DNA of 64,000 nt from Maribacter_C sp047345145. Lineage in GTDB: Bacteria > Bacteroidota > Bacteroidia > Flavobacteriales > Flavobacteriaceae. Every line of letters starts with the position of its first letter. Within the stretch, counting starts at the first letter, position 1. Shown here piece after piece: positions 51,176 to 60,414 of this stretch. The stretch covers positions 1 to 64,000 of the forward strand of contig NZ_JBLFER010000005.1 in the NCBI RefSeq assembly GCF_047345145.1. The letters are read 5' to 3'. The notes beneath the pieces were generated by a model that saw only the letters and a list, made by a program, of their open reading frames with translations, did no database searches and was not told where the DNA came from. Position numbers and translations under genes: made by a program.

Positions 51176-51520
51176 ATGAAACCAGAAAACAAAAATTTCT
51201 TTCAGAAAGTCTACGAAGTAGCTGAGCAAATTCCCTATGGAAGGGTGACTTCCTATGGCGCAATCGCTAAATACTTAGGAGCTGCAAGAAGTGCCCGAAT
51301 GGTAGGCTGGGCAATGAACGGAGCTGGAAGTATGGAAAATGTTCCAGCACACCGTGTTGTAAATAAAGCAGGGCTCCTCACTGGAAAGCATCATTTTGAT
51401 GGCACAAACCTCATGCAGCAGTTATTAGAAAGTGAGGGTATTGAAGTCATTGACAATCAAATTCAAAACTTAGAAGAGATATTTTGGGACCCTTTTAAAG
51501 AACTTAAACCCGATTTATAA
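51176..51520 (+). CDS. alkyltransferase-like (ATL) DNA repair protein
   Basis: 114 residues, the MGMT DNA-binding domain alone. It has VTSYGAIAKYLGAARSARMVGWAMNGA and VPAHRVVNKAGLLTG. The methyl-accepting Cys of PCHR is Ala58 (P57-A-H-R60), so it cannot repair by transfer. ATLs bind O6-alkylguanine and hand it to nucleotide excision repair. Last gene of the trmB operon, convergent with the kinase at 51528. Confidence 0.93.
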   Translation: MKPENKNFFQKVYEVAEQIPYGRVTSYGAIAKYLGAARSARMVGWAMNGAGSMENVPAHRVVNKAGLLTGKHHFDGTNLMQQLLESEGIEVIDNQIQNLEEIFWDPFKELKPDL

Positions 51521-51527
51521 ATTTCAA

Positions 51528-52874
51528 TCAGTTAAAAGTCAAGGTAAACTGGGTCGTCTTCGCTGAAGACACGCTTATACTTCCACCATGTAAGCGCATG
51601 ATTTGTTTGGTTAGACTAAGTCCAATACCTGTTCCCGTGTTTTTTGTAGTGAAGAAGGGGACAAAAATTTCATCTAGTAGTTCAGGTGATATTCCAGGGC
51701 CATTATCTTGAACTTGAATGTATTTTTTATTCATTTTATTGATGCCCGCGATAATCCGAATGTTCCCTTTATCATGATGTTCAAGGGATTGCTGTGCATT
51801 TTTTCCCAAATTTAAAAGTACTTGAGTTATTAGTTTTTCGTCTAGATAAAGTTCCAGTTCTTTGGGTTCCACCAGGATTTCGATTTCAACTTTTTTTAGA
51901 TCTTTTTGCTCATCTAGTAAAAGTTTTATTTTTTCCAAAAGTGCTAAAGCAGGTACCAATTCTTTGTCCGGTTCAGGTACGCTTAAAAAGGTTCGGTAAG
52001 ACTGTACGAAACTCATAAGATCGGTCCCTTGATTTTTAATTACTTCCAGTCCTTTTGCTGTGTTCCTAATTTGGTCTTCAGAAAAATTACCTGACTCAGT
52101 TAATTTATTTCCGGACTTGAAATAGTTAAGTATGGAATCAGAGATAGAGGTAATAGGTGTAATAGTGTTCATGATTTCATGAGTAAGTACGCGAATCAGT
52201 TTTACCCAAGAATCAGTTTCCTTATCATCAAGTTCTTTGTGAATATCATGAACCACTACCAATAACAGCTTTTGTTCTTCTATCATGATAGGGGTACATT
52301 TTAAGCTTAATTCTCGTTTTCCTCTTTCATTTCCTAATTTGAAAATGGTATTTTCAAAGGGGTTTAAATCTTTAAAAAGATTATAAAGACTATGGTCAAT
52401 CAGGTTGAGTTGTTTCACATGATTTAAAGGGCGATAGTTCAGAAGATCTTGAACCGTTGGGTTGGCATATAAAATATGTCCTTTCTCATTAATTGTAAAA
52501 ATACCGATGTCCGCTTGCCTTAAAATTTCCTGATAGTACTGCTCTTGGGCTTGTTTCTTCACATAAATATCCTGAATCATGGCATTGAGCATGTTCAAAC
52601 TATGATTCAGTTCTTCCAATGATTTGACACTTAATTTTTCAGGGAAACGAAGCGTGAAATCCTCATTTTTTATGGCATCAAAGAAATAGGCAATCTTTCG
52701 ATTGGTCTGATTTACAAAGTATATCAAGGAGGAGGTTTGAGCAATTAGTACTATTGTGACGACACCCGTCGCAATATATTGTTTTTCAAAAAAGAAATAG
52801 GCCGCCGCAATCGCAGATAAGGTTATGAATATGATACGTAGTACCACCTGTAAATAAATGTTTCTACTTACCAT
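51528..52874 (-). CDS. NtrB/NtrY-like sensor histidine kinase
   Basis: 448 residues. Two N-terminal transmembrane helices (about 7-29 and 34-52), a HAMP-like linker and a PAS domain (about 110-210: ILRQADIGIFTINEKGHILYANPTVQDLL) precede HisKA with KLIRVLTHEIMNTITPITSI (His near 231) and HATPase with LLNLGKNAQQSLEH, DNGPGI and GTGIGLSLTKQI. It directly abuts the sigma-54 regulator gene upstream (no gap), so the two form one system. It points away from the efflux cluster at 54526, which it probably controls. Confidence 0.93.
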   Translation of the reverse strand: MVSRNIYLQVVLRIIFITLSAIAAAYFFFEKQYIATGVVTIVLIAQTSSLIYFVNQTNRKIAYFFDAIKNEDFTLRFPEKLSVKSLEELNHSLNMLNAMIQDIYVKKQAQEQYYQEILRQADIGIFTINEKGHILYANPTVQDLLNYRPLNHVKQLNLIDHSLYNLFKDLNPFENTIFKLGNERGKRELSLKCTPIMIEEQKLLLVVVHDIHKELDDKETDSWVKLIRVLTHEIMNTITPITSISDSILNYFKSGNKLTESGNFSEDQIRNTAKGLEVIKNQGTDLMSFVQSYRTFLSVPEPDKELVPALALLEKIKLLLDEQKDLKKVEIEILVEPKELELYLDEKLITQVLLNLGKNAQQSLEHHDKGNIRIIAGINKMNKKYIQVQDNGPGISPELLDEIFVPFFTTKNTGTGIGLSLTKQIMRLHGGSISVSSAKTTQFTLTFN

Positions 52875-54239
52875 CTACTTCCCTATTTTCTTAAGTTTAT
52901 TATAAAGTGTTTGTCTTGATATTCCCAATTGTTCTGCCGCTGCACTGTAGTTTCCGTTATTTTTATTGAGCGCATTGGTTATCATTAAAAGTTCCATTTC
53001 CTCCAAAGTGCTTGGTCCGTTTTCGGTTGGCATAGCACTCTTCGCTTCCAAAAGAAAATCCTCTGGTCTCAGCACATTTCCTTCCGAAAGAATTACAGCA
53101 CGTTCCATGGTATGAAGAAGCTCCCGCACGTTCCCTGGCCATTTGTAACCCATGAGTTTTTCTTGAGCAGCTTGATTCATCCGAAGCCCTTGTTTACCAT
53201 ATTTGCTAATGAACTTATTTAAGTAAAAATCAGCTAAAACAAGAACATCACTTTCACGATCCCGCAATGGAGGCACTTGTACCTGAATAGTATTTATTCG
53301 GTAGAGTAAATCTTCGCGAAAAAGTCCGTCAGCAACCATTTTATCTAAGTTCTCATTGGTAGCACAAATAAGTCGAATATCTACAGAGATGGGTTTGTTT
53401 GAGCCTACACGTACAATGGTTTTATTTTGAATTGCTGATAGTAATTTGGCCTGGGTCTGTAGTGATAAATTTCCAATTTCGTCGAGGAACAAGGTACCTC
53501 CATTTGCGGCTTCAAATTTTCCGGCACGGTCTTCCTTAGCATCTGTAAATGACCCTCTCATATGTCCGAAAAGTTCACTCTCAAATAATGATTCGGAAAT
53601 TGAACCCATATCAACAGAAATAAAAACCTCATTACTCAAATTAGAGAGTTTATGCAATTCTCGTGCGATTAATTCCTTGCCCGTTCCGTTTTCCCCCGTT
53701 ACCAAAACATTTACATCGGTTTTAGCAACCTTGCCTACTAAATTTAGAACTGAAGTTAGGGCTCTTGAGTTACCAATTATATAGTTCTTATTCTGATTGA
53801 TAACTTGTTTTAGTTGCCCTTCTTTTTGTTTGAGTTTGTTAATTTCCTTTCGGGATTTACGCAACTCATAAGCGGATTTGACAGTAGCCAATAGCTTGTC
53901 ATTGTTCCAAGGTTTCAAAACAAAATCAGTAGCTCCCTCTTTCAAAGCCTTTACAGCTAGGTCTACCGCTCCATAAGCAGTCATCATAATTACAGAGGTT
54001 TGGGGAGCTTTTTTTCTAATTTCTCGAAGCCAAAAAAGGCCTTCATTTCCTGTGTTAACCCCAGCGGAAAAATTCATGTCTAAAAGAACAATGTCGAAAT
54101 CCTTCAAATTCGGGAAGGAAGATATCTGATTAGGGTTGGAGATTGTCTCAACCGTTTTATATTCGAATTGCAGTAGAATTTCAAGCGCACTGAGTACACT
54201 TTTGTTATCATCGATGACGAGAATTTTTGAGTCTAACAT
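52875..54239 (-). CDS. sigma-54-dependent response regulator (NtrC family)
   Basis: 454 residues. The receiver domain has IDDN and acceptor Asp54 in IVLLDMNFSAG. The AAA+ domain has Walker A GENGTGKE (about 175), the sigma-54 loop as GSFTDA rather than GAFTGA, and Walker B GGTLFLDEIGN. The C-terminal Fis HTH is NNGNYSAAAEQLGISRQTLYNKLKKIGK. Its stop codon directly adjoins the start of its kinase at 52874. It lies divergent to the TolC-MFP-ABC operon, which is the most likely target. Confidence 0.93.
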   Translation of the reverse strand: MLDSKILVIDDNKSVLSALEILLQFEYKTVETISNPNQISSFPNLKDFDIVLLDMNFSAGVNTGNEGLFWLREIRKKAPQTSVIMMTAYGAVDLAVKALKEGATDFVLKPWNNDKLLATVKSAYELRKSRKEINKLKQKEGQLKQVINQNKNYIIGNSRALTSVLNLVGKVAKTDVNVLVTGENGTGKELIARELHKLSNLSNEVFISVDMGSISESLFESELFGHMRGSFTDAKEDRAGKFEAANGGTLFLDEIGNLSLQTQAKLLSAIQNKTIVRVGSNKPISVDIRLICATNENLDKMVADGLFREDLLYRINTIQVQVPPLRDRESDVLVLADFYLNKFISKYGKQGLRMNQAAQEKLMGYKWPGNVRELLHTMERAVILSEGNVLRPEDFLLEAKSAMPTENGPSTLEEMELLMITNALNKNNGNYSAAAEQLGISRQTLYNKLKKIGK

Positions 54240-54383
54240 AATACATTGTTGTCGTTAGCTGTCGGTAACAAAAAATATTCCATTAATAAACACACAAAAC
54301 CGTTTGTAGCCTTAACTACTGAATATAGAGGTCTTGAATGAATTTTTTAAAGCTACAATATGAAAGGGAGTAATTTTAACAAG

Positions 54384-54400
54384 TGTCCATTTTTTTGACA
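54384..54400. promoter_or_regulatory. candidate enhancer (UAS) for the sigma-54 regulator
   Basis: TGTC-N9-GACA (54384-54400) is a dyad typical in layout of NtrC-type enhancers and lies about 100 bp upstream of a weak -24 box before the TolC gene. Further GTTGTCG and GCTGTCG half-sites occur at about 54249-54263. Short motif; inference. Confidence 0.3.
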
Positions 54401-54485
54401 ACATCTGTATAACTATTTTACACTCCGAATTTATTTGTTGAGATGATTTGTTTTTAAATAATTGAAAATCAAAGATTTAACTTCT

Positions 54486-54502
54486 TGGCATATAAATAGT
54501 AA
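54486..54502 (+). promoter_or_regulatory. weak sigma-54 (-24/-12) promoter candidate
   Basis: TTGGCATATAAATAGTA has a good -24 element (TGGCA with purine) but a -12 element ending GT instead of GC. Transcription would start about 54513, just before the TolC ATG at 54526. Fits the neighbouring sigma-54 activator, but the match is imperfect. Confidence 0.25.
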
Positions 54503-54525
54503 AGACTTTGGCATACTTATATAGA

Positions 54526-55872
54526 ATGAACCGAAAAATTAAAATAATATTTATTTTTTTAGCACTTGTTTGTTTTTCAGCAAAAGCTCAAGAGACTTGG
54601 ACGTTGGATCAATGTATAAGTTATGCCTTGGAAAATAATCTTCAGCTAAAAGATTTCAATTACACTGAGCAGGCGGGTAGAGAAAATTACAGACAATCCA
54701 TACGGAATCTGCTACCGAATGTAAATGGTGAATCATCATATACAGTTAACTTCGGAAGAAGTACAGATCCATTTACAAACGATGTTGTTACCACCGATTT
54801 TTTTCAAAATCCTTTTTCCCTACAATCTTCGATTGATTTATTCCAAGGTTTTCAAAAGATGAATTCCATAAAGGCATCTAAATTTTTGTACAAGGCAACA
54901 CAACAAGAGACCCTGCAACAAAAATACTTGCTTGCCTTCCGTGTGATGCAGGCCTTTAATAACATTCAATTTTTCGAAGGTTTGGTTGCCATATCAAAAG
55001 AACAATTGGGCGTATCACAATCAAACTATGATTTGGTTGCAAAGCAAATTGAACTAGGACTTATGGCAGGCGCCGATTTGTATGAGGCCGAATCTTTGTT
55101 GTTGGCAGATAAGTTAAATGTTACTCAAAGCGAAAATCAGCTGGCAGGTGCCAAGCTACTGCTAATTCAAGAAATGAACCTTGAGGAGACTTCAGATATT
55201 GAAATTTTCTCTAGCATTACTGAGAAGTCCGAATCGGAAAATGAGCTTAATCTTAGTTCTGATTCGGTATATTCCAAAGCAAGGGAGTTTTTGCCTGTAC
55301 TAAAGGCGCAAGAATTTCGAGCTAAAGCTGCAAAGAAACAAGTGGCCGTTGCTCGGGGTAGACTATATCCCTCTTTATTGGCATTTGCTGGTATAGGGAC
55401 AGGTTATTTTGAGACGACTAGAGACACACTTGGTAATACATTGCCTTTTCGTGAACAGTTCAGAGATAATACCTCGCAGTTTATTGGCGTGCGGCTTAAT
55501 GTTCCTATTAGCAACGGTTGGTCAGCAAGATCTAGAGTAAAGCAAGCAAAAATAGACCGGTTAAGAGCTGAGAACAATCTAGAGATACAAGAACAAGTCG
55601 TTTTTCAAGAGATACAACAATTGGTACAGGACCATAATTCCCTTTTGGTTGAGCTCGAACAAAGTGCTCAGAATGTAAAAGCGCAGAGCCTTGCCTTTAC
55701 CATTGCACAAAAACGCTATGAAAAGGGACTTATTAACGCAATCGAGCTTTTTACTGCAAAAAACCTTTTCGCAAACGCACAAAATACAGACCTACAGGTT
55801 AGACTGCGATCAGAGGTAAATAAAAGCACCTTGGATTTTTATAAGGGCTTACCAATTTTTAACATTAACTAG
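54526..55872 (+). CDS. TolC family outer-membrane efflux protein
   Basis: Taken from the ATG at 54526 (MNRKIKIIFIFLALVCFSAKAQ, a signal peptide), 448 residues; an in-frame TTG at 54508 is rejected. Two efflux repeats with long helices follow: TLDQCISYALENNLQLKDF at the mature start and the C-terminal LAFTIAQKRYEKGLINAIELFTAKNLFANAQNTDLQ. It is the first gene of a TolC-MFP-ABC-permease cluster, presumably a MacAB-TolC-like exporter. Confidence 0.93.
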   Translation: MNRKIKIIFIFLALVCFSAKAQETWTLDQCISYALENNLQLKDFNYTEQAGRENYRQSIRNLLPNVNGESSYTVNFGRSTDPFTNDVVTTDFFQNPFSLQSSIDLFQGFQKMNSIKASKFLYKATQQETLQQKYLLAFRVMQAFNNIQFFEGLVAISKEQLGVSQSNYDLVAKQIELGLMAGADLYEAESLLLADKLNVTQSENQLAGAKLLLIQEMNLEETSDIEIFSSITEKSESENELNLSSDSVYSKAREFLPVLKAQEFRAKAAKKQVAVARGRLYPSLLAFAGIGTGYFETTRDTLGNTLPFREQFRDNTSQFIGVRLNVPISNGWSARSRVKQAKIDRLRAENNLEIQEQVVFQEIQQLVQDHNSLLVELEQSAQNVKAQSLAFTIAQKRYEKGLINAIELFTAKNLFANAQNTDLQVRLRSEVNKSTLDFYKGLPIFNIN

Positions 55873-55925
55873 AAAGAATAGATTTCCTCCTACAAGGAAA
55901 TGAACATAAAACGAAACAGAATAAG

Positions 55926-57176
55926 ATGGATATACAACTCGAAAAGAAAAAAGGTTTACGGCCCAAGCATTATGGATACATCGCATTGGGTGTATTGGTC
56001 CTTTTTGTGGGTTACAAGCTGCTTTTCTCAACTTCGGTCTCCACCTTCCGAACGGAAAAGGACAAGCTTTCTATAGCTGAGGTAACAGCGGGGAAGTTTG
56101 ACGACTACATAACTATCAATGGGAATGTAGCTCCCATTACCACTATTTATATGGATGCTTATGAAGGAGGCCGAGTAACCGAAAAACTCATAGAAGAAGG
56201 TACTATGGTCAAGAAGGGAGATATTATTCTCAAGTTAGAGAATATCAATCTTTACGAGCAGATTTTAAATAGCGAAAGTAATTTGGCACTAAAGCAAAAT
56301 GATCTTAGATCTACGAGACTAAACTTTGATTCGCGCCAAGTGGAAGGACGTAGATCTTTAGCTACCGCCAGTACAGACTTACAGCGTTTGAAACGGAATT
56401 TTGAACAAAATCAGGCGCTGTTTGATGAGGAACTCATTTCAAAGGAAGTATATCAGTTGTCAAAAGAAAACTATGAGCTATCGCAACAACAATATGATAT
56501 TGTAAAAACACAAACAGAAACCGATGACGAACTCCGAAAGACTTCTTTAACCGGACTGGATGCCGATTTGGCAAGAATGCAAAAGACACTTGGCATGGTA
56601 TATCAACGCTTAGATCATTTAAATGTTCGCGCGCCTGCTGATGGTCAGTTAGGGTTTCTAGATGCCGAAATCGGTCAGAATATAACGCAAGGGCAACGAA
56701 TTGGTCAGTTGAATGTATTAACGGATTATAAGATTGAGGCCGATATAGATGAGCACTATATTGATCGGGTCAAGAGGGATTTAGTCGCAGTTTTAGAACG
56801 GAATGGGAATGAATTTCCTTTGAGAGTAAGAAAAGTATATCCAGAAGTACGAAACGGAAGGTTTCGAGTAGACCTTGTTTTTACAGAAGAAAAACCAGAA
56901 ACGATACGCACAGGACAAAGCTATAATATAAAGTTACAGCTTGGGGAGTCTAGTGATGCACTCCTTTTACCCAAAGGAAGTTTCTTTCAAAGTACGGGTG
57001 GCCAATGGATTTTTGTCGTAGTACCCGGAAGTGATGAGGCATTGAAAAGACCCATTAGAATCGGAAAACAAAACTCAAAATATTACGAAGTTCTTGAAGG
57101 CTTGGATGCCGGGGAGCAGGTAATCACAAGTAACTATGATTCTTTTGGTGAAGCGGAACGAATTGTTCTAAAATAA
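55926..57176 (+). CDS. periplasmic adaptor subunit (HlyD/MacA-like)
   Basis: 416 residues. An N-terminal transmembrane anchor (YGYIALGVLVLFVGYKLLF, about 19-37), then the lipoyl/barrel part GNVAPITTIYMDAYEGGRVTEKLIEEGTMVKKGDIILKLE, a coiled-coil hairpin (about 115-220), LNVRAPADGQLGFLDAEIGQNITQGQRIGQL and a C-terminal barrel (ALKRPIRIGKQNSKYYEVLEGLDAGEQVITS). It probably joins the TolC protein at 54526 with the ABC permeases downstream. Confidence 0.93.
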   Translation: MDIQLEKKKGLRPKHYGYIALGVLVLFVGYKLLFSTSVSTFRTEKDKLSIAEVTAGKFDDYITINGNVAPITTIYMDAYEGGRVTEKLIEEGTMVKKGDIILKLENINLYEQILNSESNLALKQNDLRSTRLNFDSRQVEGRRSLATASTDLQRLKRNFEQNQALFDEELISKEVYQLSKENYELSQQQYDIVKTQTETDDELRKTSLTGLDADLARMQKTLGMVYQRLDHLNVRAPADGQLGFLDAEIGQNITQGQRIGQLNVLTDYKIEADIDEHYIDRVKRDLVAVLERNGNEFPLRVRKVYPEVRNGRFRVDLVFTEEKPETIRTGQSYNIKLQLGESSDALLLPKGSFFQSTGGQWIFVVVPGSDEALKRPIRIGKQNSKYYEVLEGLDAGEQVITSNYDSFGEAERIVLK

Positions 57177-57188
57177 AAAAGCAAAAAC

Positions 57189-57216
57189 TGTCACATCGAG
57201 CGGAGTCGAGATGTCA
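57189..57216. repeat. dispersed palindromic repeat (TCGA...TCGA type) between MFP and ABC genes
   Basis: TGTCACATCGAGCGGAGTC followed by GAGATGTCA forms an imperfect palindrome (TGACATCTCGA versus TGTCACATCGA). Repeats of this ACATCGAG...TCGAGATGT type are widely scattered in Flavobacteria genomes. It sits in the 73-bp gap of an otherwise tight operon. Confidence 0.5.
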
Positions 57217-57249
57217 TTACATATATAAACACGTAAAATCGATCAAAAA

Positions 57250-57945
57250 ATGATAACAATCCAAAATTTGAAAAAGAGCTTTAGAACTGAGGAAGTTGAA
57301 ACCTTAGCCCTAAACAATGTAAATCTAAAAGTTGAGGAAGGGGAATTTACCGCAATCATGGGGCCTTCTGGTTGTGGTAAATCTACCCTTTTGAATATTA
57401 TTGGAATGCTAGACAACCCAACGGAAGGAAGCTATAATTTTGCCGGTCATGAAGTAGGCGGACTCAAAGAAAGTCAACGTACCCAACTGCGAAAAGGGAA
57501 TCTAGGTTTTGTGTTTCAGAGCTTTAATCTTATCGATGAACTAACCGTTTATGAAAATGTCGAACTGCCCCTTATTTATTTGAAAATGGGTAAGACAGAA
57601 CGAAGAGAAAAGGTAATGGCAGTATTGGAGCGTATGAAAATTGCGCATCGCGAAAAACACTTTCCGCAACAATTATCAGGAGGTCAGCAGCAACGTGTTG
57701 CTATTTCAAGAGCAGTTGTGACCAATCCGAAATTGATATTGGCCGATGAGCCAACAGGTAATTTGGATTCTAAAAACGGAATCGAAGTAATGAATTTGTT
57801 GACCGAGCTTAATCAAGAAGGAACTACTATCGTAATGGTAACGCACTCCGATCGCGATTCACATTATGCCCATCGCGTAGTGAATCTATTTGATGGTCAA
57901 ATTGTTACAGAGAGTCAGAATAGAGAAATCGGGGCCATGATGTAA
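57250..57945 (+). CDS. ABC transporter ATP-binding protein (MacB/LolD type)
   Basis: 231 residues with intact motifs: Walker A GPSGCGKST, Q-loop FVFQSFNLIDELT, signature QLSGGQQQR, Walker B LILADEPTGNLDS, H-loop VTHS. The GNLDS extension and the absence of a membrane domain are typical of the MacB/LolD/FtsE group. It should drive the FtsX-like permeases encoded downstream, possibly several of them. Confidence 0.95.
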   Translation: MITIQNLKKSFRTEEVETLALNNVNLKVEEGEFTAIMGPSGCGKSTLLNIIGMLDNPTEGSYNFAGHEVGGLKESQRTQLRKGNLGFVFQSFNLIDELTVYENVELPLIYLKMGKTERREKVMAVLERMKIAHREKHFPQQLSGGQQQRVAISRAVVTNPKLILADEPTGNLDSKNGIEVMNLLTELNQEGTTIVMVTHSDRDSHYAHRVVNLFDGQIVTESQNREIGAMM

Positions 57946-58010
57946 TAGGAGTTTATTCATCAATTTATACTGAACGGGCTTCAGTAGCATCAATCAAAAA
58001 ACGAACAATC

Positions 58011-60392
58011 ATGTTTAAGAACTATCTAAAAATTGCCTGGCGGAACCTTCTAAAAAGAAAGGTCTTCACTGCTATAAATATACTTGGCTTAGCTATAGGA
58101 TTCGGTAGCAGCATATTGATTTACCTTTTCTTAAGTTTTCATCTTTCCTTCGATACTTTTCATGAAAATAAGGATAGAATCTTTCGCTTGAATACTGAAA
58201 TTCATAGAGATGATATTGCTTACAGGTCAAGTGTGCCTCCGGGTTTTGCTAAGGTTTTTCGCGAAGAATATGATTATGCGGATAAGGTAGCGAAAATCGT
58301 TTGGAGAGATGGTTTGGTACTCGATTTAAAGGAGAATGGAACGGACAAGAAGTTTAAAAGAGATGTTGCTTTTGTAGAGCAAGATTTCTTTCATATTTTC
58401 AATTTTCCATTGGTGAATGGCGCTAAAGTTACTTCCCTTTCGGCCCCAAATACGGCTATTATTACTAAAAATGTGGCTTTAACCCTTTTTGGACAGACAA
58501 ATGTGGTGGGGCAAAGCTTTGTTTTAGAGAATGATAAAACCATTGAAGTCACAGGGGTTCTAAAAAATCTTCCGAAAGCTACTTTTTTAGACACCGAGAT
58601 TTTTATCTCCTTCCAGAATTTAGCAGATAATTTTGGATTTGCAGCAGGTGAGACTTGGGGAGGTGTGACAAGCAATCTCCAATGTTATGCCCTGCTGAAA
58701 CCTAATCAGAATATAGCTACTATTGAAACCGCTCTTGAGCAACTTCCCAAAATACACAGGCCCAATAGCAAGAGCCCACATGTTTACAAATTACAACCCC
58801 TTGCTGACATCCATTTCAATCCTGATTTTACAGGTCTTGATCCAACATTTTTAGTCGTATTCGGTATAATTGGTCTTTTTTTGATAGTTATCGCGTGTAT
58901 CAATTTTATCAATATCTCAACGGCCCAAACCTTTTATCGTTCCAAAGAAATTGGTATTCGGAAGGTTTTGGGTAGTTTTAAGAAGCATTTGTTTTGGCAG
59001 TTCTTGATCGAGACCTTTCTTATTAGCCTGTTCGCTTTGGGGTTAGGCGCATTGTTCGCAATATTATTTCTTCCTTCATTTAATGCTCTTTTTGAACTAC
59101 AACTTTCAGCCGAAAGCCTTATCAATGTGAAGTTCTTTGGTTTTGTAGCACTGCTTTTGGGGGTGGTCGCTTTCCTATCAGGAAGCTATCCAGGGATATT
59201 AATGTCTCGTATCGTTCCTGTTTTGGCGATAAAGGGAAAACTTAGTCATAATAGTACAGGAGGAACAACAACACGAAAAGTACTCGTAATAACACAGTTC
59301 GTAATATCCATTGCGCTCATTGTGGCAACGATTGTGATATCAAGGCAAATAAATTATGCGCTTAACAGCGATTTAGGTTTTGATAAAGAGTCTATCGTAA
59401 TGCTTGAAATTCCCGCTGATATAGAAACTACTCAATTTTATAGCCTGAAAGAACGCTTAAGTAAAATTTCAGGTGTAAAAAGCGTTTCGGGTTGCTTGAG
59501 TAGTCCTGGAGGAGAATCAAATGACTGGGGAACAAGTGTGCGATACCACAATAATCCCGAAGATGAAGAATTTGTTATTCAGGCCAAAATTGCCGATGAA
59601 GACTATCTTAAAACTTTTAGTATTCCACTTGTAACGGGAAGAAATTTTTTTAAAAGTGATTCAATTAGCGAAATGCTTGTAAATGAAAAGTTTGCCGAAA
59701 AATTAGGGCTTTCCTCTACTGAGGAACTATTAGGTAAAAAGATCGCGGTTAATGGTGATACGAGAGCCACAATAGTAGGTGTAATCAAGAATTTTCATGA
59801 CAACAGTTTTACGGATGAAATAAGTCCCGTTTTTATAGCTGCAAATATCAATTGGTATGGAGAAATAGCAGTGAAAATAAATCACTTAAACACAAAAACC
59901 ACTTTAGAACAGCTTGATAAAGAATGGTCACAAACGTTTTCGAAATATATTTTTGATTATCGATTTTTAGACGAAAGGGTTGCAGAAATGTATGAGACCG
60001 AGCAACGCTATTTATCACTTGCCAAGGCATTTTCTGGATTGGCAATTTTGATAGGCTGTTTAGGGCTTTATGGACTCATTCTTTTCTTCGTTGGACAACG
60101 AACCAAAGAAATTGGTATTCGAAAAGTATTGGGAAGTAACGTAGGTAATATTTTAACTCTCTTTTCCATTGATTTTCTAAAACTGATTTTGGTGGCTGGT
60201 TTGGTGGCGACCCCAATTACGTGGTTTGCGATGAATCGATGGTTACAAGGCTATACCTATCGTACGGAAATACACTGGTGGTACTTTATAATTGCTATTA
60301 TAGCGGTTATGGCAATCACGCTTATAACCATTAGCTATCAAACTTTAAAAGTCGCTTTTACAAGTCCCGTAAAAAGTTTGCGAACGGAATAA
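58011..60392 (+). CDS. FtsX/MacB-like ABC permease 1
   Basis: 793 residues. It begins MFKNYLKIAWRNLLKRKVFTAINILGLAIGFGSSILIYLFL, followed by a periplasmic MacB-PCD domain and a first FtsX domain (STAQTFYRSKEIGIRKVLGSFKKHLFWQFLIETFLI), then a second half with the same pattern (FVGQRTKEIGIRKVLGSNVGNILTLF...). The double FtsX layout is typical of Bacteroidota MacB-like permeases. It follows the ABC ATPase by 65 bp. Confidence 0.93.
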   Translation: MFKNYLKIAWRNLLKRKVFTAINILGLAIGFGSSILIYLFLSFHLSFDTFHENKDRIFRLNTEIHRDDIAYRSSVPPGFAKVFREEYDYADKVAKIVWRDGLVLDLKENGTDKKFKRDVAFVEQDFFHIFNFPLVNGAKVTSLSAPNTAIITKNVALTLFGQTNVVGQSFVLENDKTIEVTGVLKNLPKATFLDTEIFISFQNLADNFGFAAGETWGGVTSNLQCYALLKPNQNIATIETALEQLPKIHRPNSKSPHVYKLQPLADIHFNPDFTGLDPTFLVVFGIIGLFLIVIACINFINISTAQTFYRSKEIGIRKVLGSFKKHLFWQFLIETFLISLFALGLGALFAILFLPSFNALFELQLSAESLINVKFFGFVALLLGVVAFLSGSYPGILMSRIVPVLAIKGKLSHNSTGGTTTRKVLVITQFVISIALIVATIVISRQINYALNSDLGFDKESIVMLEIPADIETTQFYSLKERLSKISGVKSVSGCLSSPGGESNDWGTSVRYHNNPEDEEFVIQAKIADEDYLKTFSIPLVTGRNFFKSDSISEMLVNEKFAEKLGLSSTEELLGKKIAVNGDTRATIVGVIKNFHDNSFTDEISPVFIAANINWYGEIAVKINHLNTKTTLEQLDKEWSQTFSKYIFDYRFLDERVAEMYETEQRYLSLAKAFSGLAILIGCLGLYGLILFFVGQRTKEIGIRKVLGSNVGNILTLFSIDFLKLILVAGLVATPITWFAMNRWLQGYTYRTEIHWWYFIIAIIAVMAITLITISYQTLKVAFTSPVKSLRTE

Positions 60393-60414
60393 ATCAATCA
60401 AAAAATCATCAATC

